DNA of 42,892 bases, taken from NCBI GenBank assembly GCA_938017795.1, contig CALIJZ010000036.1:1-42892 (forward strand), written 5' to 3'. The DNA comes from an uncultured Bacteriovoracaceae bacterium. GTDB lineage: Bacteria; Bdellovibrionota; Bacteriovoracia; Bacteriovoracales; Bacteriovoracaceae. Position numbers and translations under genes: made by a program. Shown in pieces: positions 1 to 7,159 of the stretch (position 1 is its first letter; every line of letters starts with the position of its first letter). The notes beneath the pieces were generated by a model. The model was given only the letters and a program-made list of their open reading frames with translations. It was not told the origin of the DNA and did not search any database.

Positions 1-2
1 TA

Positions 3-1541
3 ATGGATAGACGTGAATTTATAGAATTTCTTGGATATGGATCTTTAGCTTTAGCTGGTTCACAATTAGTTACTTCATGTTCTACAACCTCTCAAAAATC
101 AGTTTTTCAAAGCATTAATCCTACATTAAAAGACTCTTTAGAGTTAGCTCCAGGCTTTACTTGGGAGAGAATGATTTCATGGGGAGATAAGATAAATGCT
201 ACTGAGTTTTTTGGGCATAATAATGATTATATTGATTATATTCCTGTACCAGGAAAAACGGATGAATATTTATTATGGGTAAATAATGAATATGTCGGTC
301 CATTAATGACAATTGTCTCAGGCAAAGAGCGCACTAAAGACAATATCGATATTGAAAGAGCTGCAGTTGGTGCAAGTGTTGTTCATATAAAAAAAATCAA
401 TGGAAGTTGGAAAGTTCAATTTGATTCTAAATATAACAAAAGAATTACTGGTGCTACTAAGATTCCTTTTTCAAATAAGCATAGTATTAAAGGATCAAAT
501 ATTGCTGAAGGTACAATTAATAATTGCTCAGGTGGAAAAACTCCTTGGAACACGATTTTAACTTGTGAAGAAAACTATAACTATTGTTATGGTGATAAAA
601 GTTTTGAAGGAAAAGAGTTGTCTCCGGCTTATGATAAATGGAATAAGTTTTACCCAAACCCGCCAGAGCACTATGGATGGGTTGTAGAGGTTGATCCATT
701 GACTATGAAAGCTGAGAAAAGAGTTGAAATGGGACGCTTTATGCATGAGTGTGCTCTAGTTGTTCAATCTAAGAATGGTTTAGTTGTTTATTCTGGAGAT
801 GATGCACGAGGTGAGCATATTTATAAGTTTGTATCTAAGAGTAATAAAAATCTTTCTCATGGAACTCTTTACGTTGCTGATATTAAAAAAGGTAAATGGT
901 TACCGCTTGATATTACAAAAGATAAACGTCTTGAGAAATTTAAAAATCAAAAAAATGTTATGATTTATGCCAGAGAAGCTGCAAAGATAGTTGGAGCAAC
1001 GCCACTTGATAGACCTGAAGATATTGAGTTGAATCCAATTACAGGAGATATTGTCTTCACTTTAACCAATAATAAAAAGACAAATAATTTCCATGGTAAA
1101 ATTTGTAAGATAAGTGAGAATGGAAACTATTCTAGTGAAGACTTTACCTATAAGGAGCTCCATATCGGTGGAAAAGAAAGTGGATTCTCATGTCCTGATA
1201 ACCTGACATTTGATAAATCTGGAAACCTTTGGTTTGCTACAGATATCTCGGGATCAAAGATCGGAAAGAGTAAATACAAAAGTTTCGGCAACAACGGGAT
1301 ATTCGTTGTGCCTGCAAGCGGAGTCGATCAAGGGAAAATAATTCAGATAGCATCTGCTCCAGTGGCTGCTGAGTTTACAGGGTTAAAGTTTTCTCCTGAT
1401 TCTGATTCAATGTTTGTTTCTGTTCAACATCCAGGCGAGACTTCTAAAAGTAAGACTAGTCTAACTAGTAATTGGCCATTTGGTGGAAGTGAATTGCCGC
1501 GATCAAGTGTGGTAGAAATTAAGAGTAAGTTTTTTATATAA
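3..1541 (+). CDS. PhoX-family (DUF839) secreted phosphatase
   Basis: 512 aa. The N-terminus carries an RREF twin-arginine-like motif (residues 3-6) followed by a hydrophobic stretch and a Cys (TSC) near residue 26, so Tat export, possibly with lipid attachment, is likely. The body matches the PhoX/DUF839 phosphatase family: an early FGHNNDY segment, an ECALVV segment around 248, a DRPEDIE segment, FSCPDNLTFD, and a C-terminal QHPGE followed by prolines. Family members are calcium/iron phosphatases of the periplasm that release phosphate from organic esters. The start is two bases from the window edge, so no ribosome binding site can be checked, but the RR motif directly after Met supports it. 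A strong terminator follows, so this ends a transcription unit. Family assignment is firm; substrate is not known. Confidence 0.85.
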   Translation: MDRREFIEFLGYGSLALAGSQLVTSCSTTSQKSVFQSINPTLKDSLELAPGFTWERMISWGDKINATEFFGHNNDYIDYIPVPGKTDEYLLWVNNEYVGPLMTIVSGKERTKDNIDIERAAVGASVVHIKKINGSWKVQFDSKYNKRITGATKIPFSNKHSIKGSNIAEGTINNCSGGKTPWNTILTCEENYNYCYGDKSFEGKELSPAYDKWNKFYPNPPEHYGWVVEVDPLTMKAEKRVEMGRFMHECALVVQSKNGLVVYSGDDARGEHIYKFVSKSNKNLSHGTLYVADIKKGKWLPLDITKDKRLEKFKNQKNVMIYAREAAKIVGATPLDRPEDIELNPITGDIVFTLTNNKKTNNFHGKICKISENGNYSSEDFTYKELHIGGKESGFSCPDNLTFDKSGNLWFATDISGSKIGKSKYKSFGNNGIFVVPASGVDQGKIIQIASAPVAAEFTGLKFSPDSDSMFVSVQHPGETSKSKTSLTSNWPFGGSELPRSSVVEIKSKFFI

Positions 1542-1552
1542 TAGAGCAAAAA

Positions 1553-1584
1553 AAAAGGGGGCAATCCGTTGCCCCCTTTTCTTT
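1553..1584 (+). terminator. strong intrinsic terminator after phoX-like gene
   Basis: A perfect 12-bp stem (1553-1564 with 1569-1580, core GGGGGCAA / TTGCCCCC) closes on a four-base loop TCCG and is flanked by an A-run before and a T-run after, so it can work in both directions. It lies 11 bases past the stop codon. Confidence 0.9.
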
Positions 1585-1802
1585 TCTAAGCTGTCTTCGA
1601 TTGCTCGAGTTTAGCAAAGTCTTATCTTTTAATATTATTTATAAACTATAACTGTAAGATTGATTCTATTAGTCATAAACTAAATATCCAAGATGGACGG
1701 TCAATTTATTTTCTAACATTCACTTATTTACACAAGTCATTAAAATGGCATTGATTGTTTGATAGGCAAATTAGATAGAACAAATTAGTATTATTATGGC
1801 TT
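1585..1802. other. intergenic region before rmuC
   Basis: About 220 AT-rich bases between the phoX terminator and rmuC. I see no open frame of note, no RNA gene and no repeat. It presumably holds the rmuC promoter, but I cannot single out convincing -35/-10 boxes. Confidence 0.4.
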
Positions 1803-2900
1803 ATGGAACATATATTTAGTGTCGAAAATTATAATGTCATTGCTCTCATAGGGGCAACAATAATAATATTTTTCTTATTTATCGCTATTGTTTATTTAAA
1901 ATCAAAAAATGATTTAAAGAGTTTCATTAGACAAAAGTCTTCAGAAGATTATAAAGAGCTCCAGGCCTTAGTCTTTGATCTACAGAAACAATTCAACAAA
2001 GATCAATATGATTTCCAATCAGAGTTTAAAGAAAATTTTTTTGATAGTTTTTATAAACTCAATGAGAACTTAAACGAAAAGTTAAATACAGGAGTTGAGA
2101 AAGGACAAGTAACTTTTAGAAAAATCTCTGAACGACTTGCCAAAATTGATGAAGCTCAAAAAAACATTGATCATTTATCCAAAAACGTTGGATCCCTTCA
2201 AGATATTTTAACTGATAAGAAATCTCGAGGAATATTTGGAGAAATACAGTTAAATCAAATTTTATATAATATTTTTGGACCAAGTAATCTAAATTATTTA
2301 ATCCAACATAAACTGCCAAATGGTTTCATCGTTGATTGTATGATTCATTTACCACATCCTATGGGAAGTATATGTATTGACTCAAAATTTCCGCTAGAGA
2401 ATTTTAAAAAAATTAAAAAAGATAAGTCTAAAGAAAATGAAAGACTATTTCAAAAAGATATTAAAAAGCATATTGATGATATTAAGAAAAAATACATCCT
2501 CGAAGGAGTTACTGCTGACCAAGCTATGATGTTCATCCCTGCTGAGGCAGTCTTTTCTGAAATACATGCTTATCACCCAACTCTTGTTGAATATGCTTAT
2601 GAGAAATCGGTATGGATGGTTTCTCCAACTACTTTAATGGCAATATTATCTACTGTTCAGATAGTACTTAGAAATATTAAACAACAAGAAAGTGCTCACC
2701 TTATACAACAAGAACTAAAGTTTCTATCTAAAGATTTTAAACTACATCAACAAAGATGGGAGAAATTATCAAGATCTATTGAAACTTTATCTAAGAGTGC
2801 GGGAGAAATTTCAATTTCTTCTAATAAAATAGAAAAAAGATTTCACAAAATCAGTGAAGTAAAGATACCCAATAAAACAGAAGGAGAAATTCAGTTATGA
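1803..2900 (+). CDS. rmuC: RmuC-domain protein (DNA recombination/limiting inversions)
   Basis: 365 aa. One N-terminal membrane segment (residues about 11-32) is followed by a coiled-coil region (about 35-125) and the RmuC nuclease-like domain (about 130-340). Seen motifs are GIFGEIQLNQIL, DSKFPLENF and MMFIPAEAVFSEI, all hallmarks of the family. RmuC proteins limit recombination at short inverted repeats and belong to the broad PD-(D/E)xK nuclease group; here it is anchored in the inner membrane facing the cytoplasm. The downstream barrel gene overlaps its stop by four bases (ATGA), indicating translational coupling. The domain assignment is firm, the cellular role is from family knowledge. 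Confidence 0.9.
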   Translation: MEHIFSVENYNVIALIGATIIIFFLFIAIVYLKSKNDLKSFIRQKSSEDYKELQALVFDLQKQFNKDQYDFQSEFKENFFDSFYKLNENLNEKLNTGVEKGQVTFRKISERLAKIDEAQKNIDHLSKNVGSLQDILTDKKSRGIFGEIQLNQILYNIFGPSNLNYLIQHKLPNGFIVDCMIHLPHPMGSICIDSKFPLENFKKIKKDKSKENERLFQKDIKKHIDDIKKKYILEGVTADQAMMFIPAEAVFSEIHAYHPTLVEYAYEKSVWMVSPTTLMAILSTVQIVLRNIKQQESAHLIQQELKFLSKDFKLHQQRWEKLSRSIETLSKSAGEISISSNKIEKRFHKISEVKIPNKTEGEIQL

Positions 2901-3451
2901 AAAAAATTATTATGCTAAGTTTACTTTTTAGCTCGCTAGGCTTTTCTAAGATTTTAATCGAACCATATATTGGTGTTAATATTTTAGGAGACTTTGATTA
3001 CACCGGTGCAGCAATCAATGCTGCTAAAGGAAAGTCTGATAAGATTCCATTTAGTTTTGGAGGTCGACTCGGCTATACAAAAATGGGATTTCAAGGTGGA
3101 CTTGATTTAGCGATGACCAAAGGCATGAAATTTGATCAAAATACTGCTCAAAAAGGTGATATGAACGAATTTGGTGCCTTTATAGGATATCAATTACCAA
3201 TTCTAGTTAGAGGTTATGTAGGTTATACATTTCTTGGAAAGATTGACTTTGAAACGGGTGGAAAGTTTGAAAAGCTGCAAGGTTTAAAGTTTGGAGTAGG
3301 GTATTCCATATTTCCTATGGTTAAAATGAATGTTGAATATAAGCTTTATAATTTTGGTAAGTATGAACTAAGTGCTGCTTCTATTGATCCAAAAGCTGAT
3401 GCTGACTTAAAAATGTTTGCCGTTTCAATCAGTGTTCCGATTTCACTATAA
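2897..3451 (+). CDS. small outer-membrane beta-barrel protein
   Basis: 184 aa. It has a signal peptide (MKKIIMLSLLFSSLGFSK) and then alternating amphipathic strands: LIEPYIGVNILGDF, GGRLGYTKMGFQGGLDLAM, GAFIGYQLPILVRGYVGYTF, LKFGVGYSIFPMVKMNVEYKLYNFGKYEL. It ends in a strand, MFAVSISVPISL. This is the pattern of an eight-stranded OmpA/OmpW-like barrel; no specific function can be read. The start overlaps the rmuC stop by four bases. It ends convergently with smpB over a shared terminator hairpin. Confidence 0.75.
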   Translation: MKKIIMLSLLFSSLGFSKILIEPYIGVNILGDFDYTGAAINAAKGKSDKIPFSFGGRLGYTKMGFQGGLDLAMTKGMKFDQNTAQKGDMNEFGAFIGYQLPILVRGYVGYTFLGKIDFETGGKFEKLQGLKFGVGYSIFPMVKMNVEYKLYNFGKYELSAASIDPKADADLKMFAVSISVPISL

Positions 3452-3460
3452 GTAAATATT

Positions 3461-3502
3461 AAGGTTAGGAGCTAATAATCTCCTAACCTTATTTTCTTTT
3501 TT
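3461..3502 (+). terminator. terminator between barrel gene and smpB, overlapping the smpB end
   Basis: A perfect 11-bp stem, 3461-3471 with 3480-3490 (AAGGTTAGGAG / CTCCTAACCTT), closes on an eight-base loop, and a T-rich tract follows to 3502. The stop codon of smpB (minus strand, 3472-3474) lies in the loop, so the hairpin overlaps the last smpB codons. On the minus strand the T-tract is weaker. Confidence 0.85.
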
Positions 3503-3918
3503 GCATCTTTTTTTGCTTCATCTTGACGTTTATCATGCAGCTTTTTACCTTTAGCGAGACCAATTTCTACTTTTACATTCGATTTTTTAAAATAAATACT
3601 GATAGGAACAATTGTTAGGTTTTTACTCTTCATTTCATGGTAGAGCTTATCGATTTCTTTTCTATTTAATAAGAGCTTTCTTTTTCTATTTTCTACATGA
3701 TTATTAATATTACCAAAAGCATAATGGGGAATGTGTAAATTATGAATCCACGCTTCTTTTGACTCATCAATAGTAACAAACGAATCAGCTATTCTTACTT
3801 GAGCGGCTCGTAAAGATTTCACTTCTGTCCCTTGAAGTTGAATTCCAGCTTCAAGGCGCTCACTTATGACAAAGTCATAAAAAGCTCTTTTATTTTTTGA
3901 TATAATTTTAATTCCCAT
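3472..3918 (-). CDS. smpB: SsrA-binding protein SmpB
   Basis: 148 aa from the Met at 3918. An upstream Met at 3942 would add eight residues, but MGIKIISKNKRAFYDF is the normal SmpB beginning. Motifs seen: ISERLEAGIQLQGTEVKSLR, SFVTI..EAWIHNLHIPHY, and RKRKLLLNRKEI. The C-terminal tail (KKDAKKKIRLGDY) is lysine-rich, the part that enters the mRNA channel. SmpB delivers tmRNA to stalled ribosomes for trans-translation. The start overlaps the rsmA stop by 11 bases, at the end of a long minus-strand gene set. No tmRNA gene (ssrA) is in this window. Confidence 0.97.
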   Translation of the reverse strand: MGIKIISKNKRAFYDFVISERLEAGIQLQGTEVKSLRAAQVRIADSFVTIDESKEAWIHNLHIPHYAFGNINNHVENRKRKLLLNRKEIDKLYHEMKSKNLTIVPISIYFKKSNVKVEIGLAKGKKLHDKRQDEAKKDAKKKIRLGDY

Positions 3919-4678
3919 TTTCAAACTCATTATAAAGGGCAATAACTTGGTTTAATTTCAATTCCTGGGCCCTTGCAGTGAGACTAATATCATATTTTTT
4001 AAAAATCAATGGAATATCATGAGAATTCTTATATTTTAAATTTCCTTTGATTTGTTTTCTTTTAAAGGAGTAGAGATGCTTAACAAATGTCTTATAATTT
4101 TGAAGGTTTTCTCTCTTTATTAATGGAGAATCGACTTTCTTAAATATTAAAACTGTTGAATCAACCTCGGGAGGAGGATTAAAAGCTCCTGGTTTCAAGT
4201 TCATTAATCTTTTTACTTCATAGAAAGGATTAATAATCATTGATAATAAATTAGATTTAGGGGTAATAAGAATTTTATCTCCTACTTCTTTTTGATACAT
4301 CAAAGTCATGCCTCTGATAAAGCTAAATTCAATGAAGTTCATCGTTAAAGGAACGCTTATATTATAAGGAAGGTTAGAGACTAACCAAGTATTTTCAATT
4401 TGTAGTTTAGAAAAATCAAATACCATCGCATCTTCGTTAAATACTTTTAGAGTTTTTGATAATGACTGAAGATGTTCGATGAATCGAGTATCCTTCTCAA
4501 TAATATTTAAAGGAAGCTCCTTGTTAACTAGCTCTTGAGTTAAAACTCCTGGTCCAGGGCCAACTTCAATAAGGCTTTTAGATTCATTATCGATTGTATT
4601 GCAAATTTTAATAACATCAGATTGGTTTTTTAAAAAATGCTGACCTAGCTCTTTATTTGCTTTAAATTTGTTAACCAT
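3908..4678 (-). CDS. rsmA: 16S rRNA dimethyladenosine transferase RsmA/KsgA
   Basis: 256 aa from the Met at 4678 (MVNKFKANKELGQHFL, the normal family start; an upstream Met at 4717 lies inside tsaD). It uses S-adenosylmethionine to dimethylate two adjacent adenosines in the loop of 16S helix 45. Visible: GQHFL, the SAM motif EVGPGPGVLT (about 40-49), the catalytic NLPYN (about 104-108), and a C-terminal helical domain with NPPPEVDSTV. The start overlaps the tsaD stop by eight bases and its stop overlaps smpB, so the three are translationally coupled ribosome and tRNA maintenance genes. Confidence 0.96.
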   Translation of the reverse strand: MVNKFKANKELGQHFLKNQSDVIKICNTIDNESKSLIEVGPGPGVLTQELVNKELPLNIIEKDTRFIEHLQSLSKTLKVFNEDAMVFDFSKLQIENTWLVSNLPYNISVPLTMNFIEFSFIRGMTLMYQKEVGDKILITPKSNLLSMIINPFYEVKRLMNLKPGAFNPPPEVDSTVLIFKKVDSPLIKRENLQNYKTFVKHLYSFKRKQIKGNLKYKNSHDIPLIFKKYDISLTARAQELKLNQVIALYNEFENGN

Positions 4679-5687
4679 GAATACTCTTTTTATCAATGAA
4701 ACGACTTGATGCTTCAATATCTAATGATTCAGGAAAAGTGATTTTATAATCTCTGTTAAGATAAGCAAGGTTTGCAATCATTGCAGCATTATCAGTGCAA
4801 AAACTGGGATCAACAAAATAGACCTCAGAAAATTGTGACTTCGACTTTTCACGCAATCTTGAGTTACATGCAACTCCACCACCAAAGACAATAGGGAGAT
4901 TAAATTTTTGATGAGCAAGTTTGAGTTTTATTAAGACAGTATCAATAATTGCTTCTTGGTAGCTTGCACAGATATTTTGAAATGAGTCCGAATCAGCTTT
5001 AACTATTTCTTTTTCACAATACATTCTTAAAGAAGTTTTGATGCCAGAAAAACTCATATTCATAGTTTCTTTGTCTTTACTTAAGCCTCTTGGGAATGAA
5101 TGAAAACTTGAACTTCCAGTTTTAGAAGCTTTATCAATTTGAACACCGGCTGGATAATTTAAACCCATGATCTTTCCACCTTTATCAAAGGCTTCCCCTG
5201 CAGCATCATCAATAGTAGAAGCAAAAACTTCTATTTCATTTGCAGATTTAACAATGGAGAAAAAACTATGCCCACCACTAAGAACAACACCTAAGTATGG
5301 ATAAGAAATTTCTTGAGTCATATGAATTGCTTCAATATGAGCAAACAAGTGATTAACTGGGTATATAGGTGTTTTATGTATAAGTGAAATAGACTTTGCT
5401 AACATTAAGCCAGTTAAAAGTGGTCCCAAGAGACCTGGATGAGTAGTAACCCCAATCAGGTCTATATTCTTTTCAGATATATTATTTTTGAAAAGAAGGT
5501 CTTTATATAAAGGAATAATTTTTTTTAAATGATTTCTTGAAGCAATTTCTGGAACAACACCACCCCATTTCTCATAAAGTTCGATTTGTGAGTAGGTTAA
5601 AGTGTCAACAATATGAGGTTTAGGATCATTACTTAATATTGAAACAGAAGTTTCATCACAACTTGTTTCTATACCAAGGACATACAT
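4671..5687 (-). CDS. tsaD: tRNA N6-adenosine threonylcarbamoyltransferase TsaD
   Basis: 338 aa, the usual size. It transfers the threonylcarbamoyl group to A37 of tRNAs reading ANN codons, working with TsaB, TsaC and TsaE, none of which is in this window. Seen: MYVLGIETSCDETSVS at the start, the metal-binding HxxxH (H113, H117 in NHLFAHIEA), VVLSGGHS, DAAGEAFDKGGK and FGGGVACNSRLRE. It begins one base after the stop of the coiled-coil lipoprotein gene and runs into rsmA with an eight-base overlap. Confidence 0.97.
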   Translation of the reverse strand: MYVLGIETSCDETSVSILSNDPKPHIVDTLTYSQIELYEKWGGVVPEIASRNHLKKIIPLYKDLLFKNNISEKNIDLIGVTTHPGLLGPLLTGLMLAKSISLIHKTPIYPVNHLFAHIEAIHMTQEISYPYLGVVLSGGHSFFSIVKSANEIEVFASTIDDAAGEAFDKGGKIMGLNYPAGVQIDKASKTGSSSFHSFPRGLSKDKETMNMSFSGIKTSLRMYCEKEIVKADSDSFQNICASYQEAIIDTVLIKLKLAHQKFNLPIVFGGGVACNSRLREKSKSQFSEVYFVDPSFCTDNAAMIANLAYLNRDYKITFPESLDIEASSRFIDKKSIHG

Positions 5688-5688
5688 T

Positions 5689-6084
5689 TTATTTTAAATT
5701 TGTAGAGATTTTTTTAAGAGTTTCTGTTACCTTTTCAATAAACTTTCTCTGCTCTAGCATTTCACTTTCAAGGGCACCTAAACGTTTACTTTGCTCATCT
5801 AATAATTTTAATATTTGATCGTTAGATTCTTTAGATGATTGTTCTGACTTATAAGAAATTTCTTCAACTGATCCAGACATAGAGTTTAGTTTTTCTTCTA
5901 AAGCTTGAGTTCTAGTAATCAAGCTTGAGAAGAGCTGATTTTTTTGTTCTTCTTTTTGAAGTTGAGCTTGGGCCTTAGAATCTCTTTCAAATTGCTCTGC
6001 TTCAAGTTCTTCAGTTGTCTTACAACCTAGTAATAACAACGGTAAAATAATTAGTACTTTATTCAAATTCATCAATTGTTTCAT
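5689..6084 (-). CDS. coiled-coil lipoprotein
   Basis: 131 aa. The lipobox LLLGC (Cys 21) ends a short signal peptide. The rest is charged and heptad-rich, with one long predicted coiled coil (about residues 25-128: EELEAEQFERDSKAQAQLQKE, then LDEQSKRLGALESEMLEQRK). An internal Met four codons later lacks a ribosome binding site, whereas GGCAGG stands nine bases before the first Met, so I keep the longer form. Its start overlaps the end of the DUF4398 gene by 26 bases. The context with Pal suggests an envelope-spacing or Tol-Pal-linked role, but no family is recognised. Confidence 0.75.
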   Translation of the reverse strand: MKQLMNLNKVLIILPLLLLGCKTTEELEAEQFERDSKAQAQLQKEEQKNQLFSSLITRTQALEEKLNSMSGSVEEISYKSEQSSKESNDQILKLLDEQSKRLGALESEMLEQRKFIEKVTETLKKISTNLK

Positions 6085-6388
6085 TACTTAATGCCTGCCT
6101 TTTTATAGATTCAAATTCTGATTTTTCAGAATAGTGTAGTGAATATTTAGCAAATTTTTTAGCTTTATCAAAAGATTTTTTCCTATAAGCAGTTTGAGCT
6201 TTGAGTAGTAATATTTCAGCTTTTCTAAAATTCAAAGATGCAAATCTGTCAGCATTAGCTGTTTTGGCTGCTTCAAATGCTACACGAGCATACTCAAGCT
6301 CAAGTTTTGGTCTTGTTACCGTGAGAGCACAAGAAATAAAAAAAGGAGCAATTAAAGCTCCCTTTATAAAAGATTTCTTAAAATTCAT
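6059..6388 (-). CDS. DUF4398-like lipoprotein
   Basis: 109 aa. A signal peptide ends in FISC (Cys 20), a lipobox. The remainder is helical with the DUF4398 signature: an ARVAFEAAKTANAD segment, then FRKAEILLLKAQTAYRKKSFDKAKKFAKYSLHYSE, a TPR-like repeat of Ala, Leu and Lys spacing. Such proteins commonly sit next to OmpA/Pal genes in Gram-negative genomes; their function is unknown, perhaps envelope assembly. The start is two bases after the pal stop, so it is surely cotranscribed with pal. Confidence 0.8.
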   Translation of the reverse strand: MNFKKSFIKGALIAPFFISCALTVTRPKLELEYARVAFEAAKTANADRFASLNFRKAEILLLKAQTAYRKKSFDKAKKFAKYSLHYSEKSEFESIKRQALSNETIDEFE

Positions 6389-6389
6389 A

Positions 6390-7073
6390 TTATTTAGAAG
6401 TAATTACAAAATTTACTCTTCTGTTTTTTGCCCAAGCAGCTTCATCTTGAGCATAGTCAAGAGGTCTTTCTTTTCCATAACTAATTGTAGAAATTCGAGA
6501 AGAGTTAATCCCTTGGCTTATTAAAAAGTCTTTAATTGAATTTGCTCTTCTTTCACCAAGAGCAAGGTTATATTGAATACTTCCTCTTTCATCGCAATGC
6601 CCTTCTAACTGAATGGATACGTTGGGGTTGTCTGTTAAAAACTTTAAGTTATCTTGTAATAAATTAGCTGCAGAACCACCAACTAGAGAAGAATTAAATG
6701 AGAAGTAAACAGTTGAAAGACCACCTGCGTTTAAGTCATCAGAACTACCATTTGTTTGGATTGGATTATCAGCATAACTACCAGAACCAGCAGCTGAATT
6801 ATTATAAGATCCGCTATCATATGAGCCAGTATTTAATGCTCCTGCATTTATTGCTCCAGGAGGGATTTGATCTCCTGTAGTAACATTACCATTGCTTCCA
6901 TATAAAGGAGGAACGCCACTGCTAGCTTGTGCTGCAGAGTCACCTAAAGTACTACCTTGTTGATTTACGCCAACAGTCGAGTCATTTCCCATTTTTGATT
7001 TTTTCTTATTTGATGAACAAGAAAAAACAAGTCCTAAAGATAATATAATTGCTAATGAAAGGTTCATTTTCAT
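6390..7073 (-). CDS. pal: peptidoglycan-associated lipoprotein (Pal/OmpA-like)
   Basis: 227 aa. Signal peptide with lipobox VFSC (Cys 19). Residues about 25-118 form a low-complexity linker rich in Ser, Gly, Asn and Ala, longer than in most Pal proteins. Residues about 120-225 are the OmpA C-terminal domain: VYFSFNSS, then LEGHCDERGSIQYNLALGERRA, and NRRVNFV, with the Asp and Arg that hold diaminopimelate. It ties the outer membrane to peptidoglycan. AGGAGG stands at 7078-7083; a second Met two codons on is better spaced. It is the first gene of the six-gene minus-strand set and is divergent from the metalloprotease gene. Confidence 0.92.
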   Translation of the reverse strand: MKMNLSLAIILSLGLVFSCSSNKKKSKMGNDSTVGVNQQGSTLGDSAAQASSGVPPLYGSNGNVTTGDQIPPGAINAGALNTGSYDSGSYNNSAAGSGSYADNPIQTNGSSDDLNAGGLSTVYFSFNSSLVGGSAANLLQDNLKFLTDNPNVSIQLEGHCDERGSIQYNLALGERRANSIKDFLISQGINSSRISTISYGKERPLDYAQDEAAWAKNRRVNFVITSK

Positions 7074-7159
7074 TTTTCCTCCTAAATGATAATCGTCTTA
7101 CATTAAGTATAAATGATATTTTTCTTTACTGCCAAGAGCGTTTAAATAAAAATAACAAA

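Noticed and set aside
7049..7159. N-terminal extension of the metalloprotease
   Set aside because: It lies in the pal gene and promoter and would remove the signal peptide from the N-terminus.
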